From: Ooceraea biroi
Taxonomy: Eukaryota; Arthropoda; Insecta; Hymenoptera; Formicidae
Assembly: GCF_003672135.1 (NCBI RefSeq)
Contig: NC_039517.1
Span: forward strand, 2,046,001-2,110,000
DNA length: 64,000 bases
Direction: 5' to 3'
Below are positions 57,047-64,000 of the stretch, piece after piece. Both the position numbers and the translations under genes were made by a program. The notes beneath the pieces are model-generated. The model was not told the DNA's origin and did not search any database. It was given only the letters and a program-made list of their open reading frames with translations. Each line of letters begins with the position of its first letter. Position 1 is the first letter of the stretch.

Positions 57047-57419
57047 GCTTGGCCAGCCTGACATTACATTCGTCCTCGAATGTCTCCAAATCGTCGGTTC
57101 ACTCCACTTGAGTCCCTCCCAACCTCCATTTTTGGTTCACTCTTCTGAGTCCCTCCCAACCTCCATGTTGGTTCACTCCTCTGAGTCCTTCCCAATCTCC
57201 ATGTTGGTTCACTCCTCCGAGTCCTTCCCAATCTCCATGTTGGTTCACTCCTCCGAGTCCTTCCCAATCTCCATGTTGGTTCACTCCTCTGAGTCCGTCC
57301 CGACCTCCATGTTCAGGCTTCACTACCGGCCAGCTGCTTCTCAACTCCCTCCTCTCCGAGGGTAGCGGATGAATCTCAACTGTCTTCGAGGGGTAGCGGA
57401 TTTTATCCCACTTCTGAAT
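57047..57419. repeat. Internal segment 2 of concatemer 2 (373 bp)
   Basis: The minisatellite at 57096-57313 has six units. The extra CTGTCTTC block is present as in internal segment 1. Confidence 0.85.
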
Positions 57420-57601
57420 TGTAAGAGGCGAAAAATAACTAGGAGACTGCCTTAGATTTGAACTCGAACTCTCCGGGATCCCTGGTTCACACACCTAGGT
57501 CTTAGGTTGTACGGCCAATACTCCTACTGTTGTGATCAACTTGTTTTCATTCCGATCCTCTATACGACCTGTCAGTCTCGACTATTTTTCCAGATCTTAC
57601 A
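57420..57601. repeat. LTR 3 of concatemer 2
   Basis: 182 bp with intact ends. Confidence 0.85.
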
Positions 57602-57909
57602 GCTTGGCCAGCCTGACATTACATTCGTCCCCGAATGTCTCCAAATCGTCGGTTCACTCCACTTGAGTCCCTCCCAACATCCATTTTTGGTTCACTCTTC
57701 TGAGTCCCTCCCAACATCCATTTTTGGTTCACTCTTCTGAGTCCCTCCCAACCTCCATGTTGGTTCACTCCTCTGAGTCCTTCCCAATCTCCATGTTGGT
57801 TCACTCCTCTGAGTCCGTCCCGACCTCCATGTTCAGGCTTCACTACCGGCCAGCTGCTTCTCAACTCCCTCCTCTCCAAGGGGTAGCGGATTTTATCCCA
57901 CTTCTGAAT
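57602..57909. repeat. Internal segment 3 of concatemer 2 (308 bp)
   Basis: The minisatellite at 57651-57833 has five units. It has the same length as internal segment 2 of concatemer 1. Confidence 0.85.
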
Positions 57910-58091
57910 TGTAAGAGGCGAAAAATAACTAGGAGACTGCCTTAGATTTGAACTCGAACTCTCCGGGATCCCTGGTTCACACGCCTAGGTCTTAGGCTGT
58001 ACGGCCAATACTCCTACTGTTGTGATCAACTTGTTTTCATTCCGATCCTCTATACGACCTGTCAGTCTCGACTATTTTTCCAGATCTTACA
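57910..58091. repeat. LTR 4 of concatemer 2
   Basis: 182 bp with intact ends. Confidence 0.85.
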
Positions 58092-58435
58092 GCTTGGCCA
58101 GCCTGACATTACATTCGTCCCCGAATGTCTCCAAATCGTCGGTTCACTCCACTTGAGTCCCTCCCAACATCCATTTTTGGTTCACTCTTCTAAGTCCCTC
58201 CCAACATCCATTTTTGGTTCACTCTTCTGAGTCCCTCCCAACCTCCATGTTGGTTCACTCCTCTGAGTCCTTCCCAATCTCCATGTTGGTTCACTCCTCC
58301 GAGTCCTTCCCAATCTCCATGTTGGTTCACTCCTCTGAGTCCGTCCCGACCTCCATGTTCAGGCTTCACTACCGGCCAGCTGCTTCTCAACTCCCTCCTC
58401 TTCGAGGGGTAGCGGATTTTATCCCACTTCTGAAT
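58092..58435. repeat. Internal segment 4 of concatemer 2 (344 bp)
   Basis: The minisatellite at 58141-58359 has six units, ending TCTGAG, TCCGAG, TCTGAG like the last internal segment of concatemer 1. Confidence 0.85.
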
Positions 58436-58617
58436 TGTAAGAGGCGAAAAATAACTAGGAGATTGCCTTAGATTTGAACTTGAACTCTCCGGGATCCCTG
58501 GTTCACACACCTAGGTCTTAGGCTGTACGGCCAATACTCCTACTGTTGTGATCAACTTGTTTTCATTCCGATCCTCTATACGACCTGTCAGTCTCAACTA
58601 TCTTTCCAGATCTTAGA
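58436..58617. repeat. LTR 5 of concatemer 2
   Basis: 182 bp, ending TCTTAGA directly before the second CATT target copy. Confidence 0.85.
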
Positions 58618-58621
58618 CATT

Positions 58622-61600
58622 TGTCTTCTTTCAACCAATTCAAACGACTCCACTGTCTCGCGACGTAATTATTGCATAATATCCCAATTTTTCTCGTCGA
58701 ATCTCGATACTATTTGCACGATCGATGCAATGATCGATGTAGATTGGTATAATTTCTAGTAGAATCTACTTTGCATTAATGCCGGCGCAGTTGACTCGAG
58801 TAGCCGTAGAGAGCGGCGATTCCGAGTAAACCTCTTGCTTTTAATAAGATCGATCACGCACCAATAACCGCGGTCCGGCTGTCCCGCCGTTTCTCCTAAC
58901 TCAAAAGCTTCTCGAGGACCTCGACGACGGTGGTTCAATCGGTAAGAACGCCGCTCGATAAATCCCCCGGCAATTCCGGCGCGCCGAAAAGGACCGCGGC
59001 CAATCCCGTCCCCAACAGTCTATTCGCTCGCTCGACCACTCGGAAAAAGCATCCAACCACTTTTGCGGTGTCCCCCTTGGTTTACTCATTTTCTCTCGCT
59101 CTTCTCTCTTCCTCGTTCCGTTTCTTCTCTTTCCCTCCGCAAGCTCGGGGGATGACCGGGGCTTGCAGCTCGGGTGCGAACGGCGCGACGACGACGGACG
59201 GGCTATCGATTACGCCTCGACTCGCCATTTGATTCCCCGCAATTATTCGCCGTGCAATTATTTTCGACATTATACGATATGTTTTGATAGAATGCAAATG
59301 TGCGCGGGCGATTTCGAACGCGTGCACACGGCGCTTGTGTGTTTACTCCGAGTAAACACGAAGAATGTTGATCGAGCTTTATTGATTTTTAATTTGCCCG
59401 TAAAAATTGTTCGTATCGCGGAGCATTATTTACGGGTTTCGTCAACTCTGTTTGTTCAGCTGCCGCGTGCACGAAATAATAATGCGCGTTGCATTGTGAT
59501 TAATAACGCGTGACACGAAAGAAGCTGATATTTCTACGAACGCATGTACGGTAATTAATGATCCAACTTTATAAATCCACGGTTCGCACTTCCAGTCTCG
59601 CTGACTGTCTTTCTCCCTTTCTCTCTCTCTCCCTTTGCTTGATTGGAATTAAAACTACATCGGACTGACAGCAATTAATACGGAACTGAACAATTTAATT
59701 CGAAACTCCGTTCCTACTTGCGATTCGTCATGGCGCTCCGAGTATTATCTTCCACTTCATCTTCACTTCGAAGCGCACGACAATCATACTCGCGTAACTT
59801 TACGAGCGTGCGTCTCCATTTCGTCTTAACCATCGGATCCATCTCAATTAAATCGCGAATCTGACCGGAAAAAAAATACATCAAAGCGAAAAATTATTCA
59901 TTCAACTTTAAACAATGATTTAAAAACTCATGCATGATTCCGGACACGCCCGAATAATTATCGTTGTCGAAAGATGCGCCTAAGAAAAATGATCCAGCTC
60001 ACAAAGAGGACAGCATCCACGCGATTCGATGCGCGCGTTTGCACGGAATTTTCTCCGGAAGGAACGAAGATCACCGGCCATCGACAACGAATCCGAGGGG
60101 CGGCTGTGGGGGGTGGGAATTAAATAAAAATCACGCGAACCGTAGATTTGGTCCGCGCGTAGGGGTTTGGTGCGGAAACGAGATGAGCGCGGCACTCCTC
60201 GCTCGCTAGTCCTCCGCTCTGCATGCGAATGAGGAAACCGGATGTGCAGGGCGTACCGGCAGCAGGGCAGGAGAGTTGCAGCGGCATGGGAGGAACCGCG
60301 GGCGGGCGTGGAAGAGTTCCAGTTCCCTCGTCGTCGACGATGGAACGCGGCGAAGCCAAGTCGAGCCAAGAAACGGAACGGAAGGAAGACTGCATTTATT
60401 AAACCGAGCGCAGACCCGCACACCCTTCTCTTCATCCCCCTTCCCGCGCCCGTCGGCCTTTCGCGTTTTCTCTCGTCCTCCGCCGCCTTTTAATCGCGCG
60501 ACTCGCTCGACTTCTCCTCTCGCCATCTCTCGCGCCCCCTCGCCGTTCATAATTCCTGGCGACTACTATCACCCCCCTGCGCGAATGAGATCGGTGTGCG
60601 TAAAATAGTGCCCCCATACGTCCTTTCGTCATCACCGATTCGCTTCAGTCTCTCTCTTTTGTCCCTCTTTCTCCATGTTGTTCCCTATCATCCTCACCCA
60701 TCTTCAAACGCGCTTCCGCCATCGACGTTCCCATTCTCTCTCCCCCTTTGCCCGCTTTATTTTTTCTTTTCTCTGGAGAGATATATTCTATTCTCTCTCC
60801 GCGCTTTGTATCCTTCTCCTGCATCCTAGTGTCATATGATAACGCGGAATGCATCGAGCTGGCGGTACCCGAATTTCCACCCCTCCCACGTCCACGAGAA
60901 TCGTCATCAGCGAAGGACCGCCGGAAGTATCGATCGGCCGGCGATCGCGGATGACGAATATGCGCCGGGCGTATCGCAACCCCCATGCTCTCTCTGTGTC
61001 TCGCGCTGTTTCACAATGTGTACCGGTGACGCGGCCGCGGGGATGCGGAACAATTAATCAAGCGGCACAATCGCGCGCGCCTACTCGCGCGCGACTCGGC
61101 CGAGCCCCGTGACTGATTCATTATGAGACCTTAATTAAGTCTCCGGACATTAGCATACCGACCACTGAGCCTCCTCCCCCTCCTCCTCTTTGTATCGTGA
61201 CCCTCTTATCACTTTGCGCCACTCTTCTGCATTCTTTCGGCAACATCTGACCTCTCGAATTCGTCATTTCCGATCGAGTAAAAAGTAATTGGAATAATCT
61301 AAAATAAAAAGGATTCTGATATTTCAGATATTCTAGTATCTGAAAATGGCGGCAGAAAGTTTCAGCAAATTAATCTCGCAAGTTTCTGAAAGTGTGCAGC
61401 GAACGGCGAGCATTTTCGTCGAAAACATTTTAGAGAAATTGAAGATGAAGTTGGAAGACGAAGAGGGGTGAGAAGTTCACGGTCGATTCCAAAATGACTC
61501 ATTTGCATGTTGTAAATGGAGAACTCGCGATTGGGGGGAGAGGCGTAAGGGTTAAAAACGAGCGCAGGTGCGCCAACCAGGAACGATGCCGTTTCGGACA

Positions 61601-62040
61601 ACGGCGTTATCTTATCACGTGCCGTCGGATGGCCGTGTGCCTTCCGACCTGGGAATTCTTCATTGGACGGTTAGGGATGTTTGATAAAAACGCTGTCGCC
61701 GCCATTTTGCGCGAGCGCGACGCTAATGGAATTTTACCGGCGCATTTACATTCATTTGAGCGCGAGCGACTGCAAAAGTTGACGATTATACAAAAGTTGG
61801 TCGAATTTCGCGCGCCGAAAGTTCGATCGCATTAATTCCTCCAACTAGGACATTCCGGATTGGACGCCGCAGCTGTCCAATCAATTATAATAAAACCCGC
61901 AACGGTCAGTGCTTTTTCGAGGGACAACGCGTTTTCAATCAGGGGGACACTGAAAGGAGATGGGGAAGGGGGTCCTCGCGTCCCCGAAATTAATGAGTCT
62001 TCGTCAGTAAGATTAATCGGCGATCCGTTCGATTTTTCAG
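58622..62040. other. Unique DNA upstream of the candidate exon
   Basis: CpG-rich with pyrimidine patches (59090-59140, 59611-59633, 60645-60780). A 41-codon frame at 61346-61471 has a good start context but no other support. Positions 62017-62040 end in GATTTTTCAG, the acceptor of the exon that follows. If that exon is real, much of this stretch is probably intron or upstream sequence. Confidence 0.4.
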
Positions 62041-62218
62041 CACGCTGAGGTGGAGGATGGAGGAGCTGGAGACGCTGGAGAGCACGGAGTGCCCGGAGTG
62101 CCCCGGGCCGCCCCCTGAGTTCCGGTTGCCGCCGCCCCCCCGGCCGCCCTTCCTCACCGAGGGCACTTTCTGCTCGGAGTCACCTCTCGCCGAGCTCGAG
62201 GACTGCGTTGCTATCCCG
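62041..62218 (+). CDS. Coding exon of an unidentified host gene (acidic, proline-rich)
   Basis: It is bounded by a TTTTTCAG acceptor (ending 62040) and a CCG|GTAAGT donor (62219). Only one frame is open across it, and 54 codons from the ATG at 62057 end exactly at the donor (phase 0). The ATG has A at -3 and G at +4, so this may be the first coding exon joined to an upstream untranslated exon. Five in-frame codons before it (TLRWR) would also allow an internal exon. The product begins MEELETLESTECPECPGPPP, continues with a proline run (RLPPPPRPPF), then FLTEGTFCSESPLAELEDC. Third codon positions are almost all G or C, unlike chance frames nearby. I do not recognise the protein. The next exon is not in view before 64000, and two copies of the 878-bp element family lie in the following intron. 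Confidence 0.6.
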
Positions 62219-62446
62219 GTAAGTTTCATTTGCTCTTTTCTCTCTCTCTCTCTCTCTCTGTTTCTTCTCAGATCTTTGTGCAACCTAATTTTCGCAGGGA
62301 ACTAGCAAAGGATGATTATATTGCTCTCATTCTCAAACGTTCCAAAATATTAAATTTTTTACCGGCGATCGAAAAACGTGTTCGTAAAGTAAAATATCTT
62401 TCATCAAAGATTTTCAACAATCGAAAAATGTATTGATAAAAATATC
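62219..62446. other. Presumed intron start with (CT)n tract
   Basis: GTAAGT donor, then a pyrimidine tract with (CT)n at 62239-62259, then AT-rich DNA to the element stub. Nothing else was seen. Confidence 0.5.
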
Positions 62447-62503
62447 CCCGACTAGAAATTTATCCAGTGGTCCTGATCAGGTTGACCTTATTTTATTATC
62501 AGG
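62447..62503 (+). mobile_element. 57-bp stub of the 878-bp element family
   Basis: It is identical to the first 57 bases of copy 2 (CCCGACTAGAAATTTATCCA and onward, ending ATTATCAGG). It then switches abruptly to unrelated sequence (CGCTTTTTTGGG). It is preceded by AATATC, the same six bases that precede copy 2 at 62630-62635. Confidence 0.85.
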
Positions 62504-62635
62504 CGCTTTTTTGGGAAGAAAAAACTCCCGGTACCGGAAGTGAATGAGGATTCACCCGTTCGAGCGTCGCGCGCGAGGGAAACGATTATAAAGAACGCGA
62601 TCAAAGATTTGACTTCGAGGTGACGCGCTAATATC

Positions 62636-63513
62636 CCCGACTAGAAATTTATCCAGTGGTCCTGATCAGGTTGACCTTATTTTATTATCAGGTCCTGATA
62701 AGGTAAATTCATCAGGACCTGATCAGTCATGTAACGCAGCACAATAGTTAGGTCCTTATCTGGATATCCTCATCAGGTTTATATCGGGTTGAATTATTAA
62801 ATCCTTACTACCCAGACAGCACCAAGTCGTCTAAAGGATTACTAAAACTTGATACTTTCGGTGAGTGTAAGAGTCCTTAGAACATATACTACTAGTATAT
62901 GTTCTAAGTAAGAGTCCAAAAGAAGAGAAGAAAAGAGTATTGGATCGGTTTTCCAGATGGTTATTTGTAAGGTGCTAACCAAATGTTTCTTGCGAGAACG
63001 TCACGCCTGACCTGGCCATCTATCGGTCGCTTGGTGAATCAGAGGCGGAAAACACACACTTGTGTTGATTTTTGTCTCTTATTGTTCCATAATCGAGTAC
63101 ATTGAAATGTATATGATATAAAAATAATCAATACTCGCAAATTAAGTAGAAATTACTATTCTTTCTACATTAAGTATATAACGTACATTATAATATGATA
63201 AACTACGTATGGTCCGATGTAGGACCGGATGTGGGAAACCTTTAGCTCTAAATTTTAAAAAATATCAGGATGAAGGAATAAGATCCTTAGTAGGTACTAA
63301 TAATGTAACCCTCAACAAAATTTGTACTTTGAAATATCAGGCATAACGTAAGAAGGTCCTAATATGTTCCTTATTATTTTAACCCTAAAAAGGTCATACA
63401 TAGTTGAACCTGATGAGGATATTCTTAGGTATACCTTATTCAGGATTACCTTACGCCAACCACGTCAGGTCCTTATAACATATTAGGTAAACCTGACAAC
63501 ATTTCTAGTCGGG
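62636..63513. mobile_element. 878-bp non-autonomous element with central palindrome, copy 2
   Basis: Ends, length and content are the same as the copy at 48215-49092, and the orientation is the same. Flanking TC (62634-62635) and TC (63514-63515) fit a 2-bp target duplication. There is no open frame of interest. It lies 132 bases after the stub. Confidence 0.85.
62876..62908. repeat. 33-bp palindrome inside the 878-bp element, copy 2
   Basis: Unchanged from copy 1: 16-base arms around one C. Confidence 0.9.
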
Positions 63514-64000
63514 TCTTTGATGGAAACTCGACCGTGCGATGATCGACCGAACGAGGCACATCGAGAGCCAAAAACCAAACGCAGCGTTAAGAAACGGTGC
63601 TCGTTTAATTGCAATACATTTATGTCTCGCGTAACAGATCGACCGCTGTTATCTGGACTCTCTCGACGAGGGTGGGATTTTTCTCTCAACGACAGAACGA
63701 TGCCATTTCTCGTCCGGGAGCACGCTCGATCGTTCGATACGCGCACAGTTCGTTGGCCCGCAGTAATCTGCAAATCGTCTTTACTCGGCGAGTCGTCCAA
63801 CGACGCGCTCGCTAATTCCCCGATGCGACTCGCTGCTCCATGTCCGCAACCGGCTCCGTACTTCAGCCTTCTTTCGTCGGCTTACATCGATCTTCCACGA
63901 AGGGTGCGAGAGGAGCCGATACCTACCCTACAAGCACGACGTTATCGCTTTTGCTATTTGCCGGACGTATCCAGAGTGGCAGATTTGCGCGCTGTATTCA
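63514..64000. other. Unique DNA, no gene recognised
   Basis: CpG-rich, with no exon or RNA gene recognised up to the window edge. Confidence 0.5.

Larger units (their letters stand above)
56274..58617. mobile_element. TRIM-like concatemer 2: five LTRs and four internal segments, target CATT
   Basis: It is the same family and orientation as the array at 6500-8077. Five 181-182-bp LTRs alternate with internal segments of 410, 373, 308 and 344 bp. The outer duplication is CATT (56270-56273 and 58618-58621), different from the CCGG of concatemer 1, so the two are separate insertions. The last LTR ends TCTTAGA instead of TCTTACA, a single change. The first two internal segments carry an extra block of about 30 bases (GATGAATCTCAACTGTCTTC and following). 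No retroviral-type protein is encoded. Confidence 0.85.

Noticed and set aside
61346..61471. 41-codon frame with good start context and helix-like sequence
   Set aside because: Too short to separate from chance without expression or conservation data.

Overview
The window looks like a stretch of insect nuclear genome, most likely a hymenopteran and plausibly an ant. This is inferred from CpG-rich unique DNA, CCTAA/TTAGG (insect telomere-type) pentamers inside transposons, abundant mariner-type elements, and miniature LTR elements of the kind described in harvester ants. There is no operon structure, no dense coding, and no rRNA or tRNA gene that I can recognise. The unique DNA is broken up by AG/TC microsatellites and by many short open frames that are by-products of high GC. 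It reads as intergenic or long-intron sequence of one or more large genes.

The only host coding sequence I can support is one exon at 62041-62218 (+). It has a clean acceptor, a strong GTAAGT donor and one open, acidic and proline-rich frame. The GC-rich, GTGAGT-rich stretch at about 34.6-36.5 kb could be 5' untranslated or promoter sequence, but I cannot prove it.

The real content is a collection of mobile elements whose boundaries and target duplications can be read directly. In order: a hAT-like terminus (to about 311); a pogo-like element with a TA target (961-1886); a TTAA-flanked fold-back (3875-4593); a concatemeric miniature LTR (TRIM-like) element with four 182-bp LTRs (6500-8077, target CCGG); a fold-back carrying telomere-type repeats (12915-13860, 8-bp target); mariner copy A (20942-22183, +); an AT-rich MITE (26352-27017); a LINE 3' end (31863-32412); a second telomere-type fold-back in opposite orientation (33417-34270); mariner copy B (39432-40676, -); a TAA-flanked fold-back (43722-44514); an 878-bp element with a 33-bp palindrome (48215-49092); a nearly intact Tc1/mariner-type transposon (52543-53880); a second concatemeric TRIM-like element with five LTRs (56274-58617, target CATT); a stub of the 878-bp family (62447-62503); and a second full 878-bp copy (62636-63513).

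The most notable observation is the pair of TRIM-like concatemers, 48 kb apart in the same orientation. Each is bounded by its own 4-bp target duplication. Each is built of LTR-internal-LTR-internal repeats whose internal parts carry a 36-bp minisatellite of 2 to 7 units. The last two internal segments have identical lengths (308 and 344 bp) in both arrays, so the arrays appear to share a concatemeric ancestor rather than having expanded independently. tRNA-Leu-like sequence lies beside the LTRs on both sides of the internal region.
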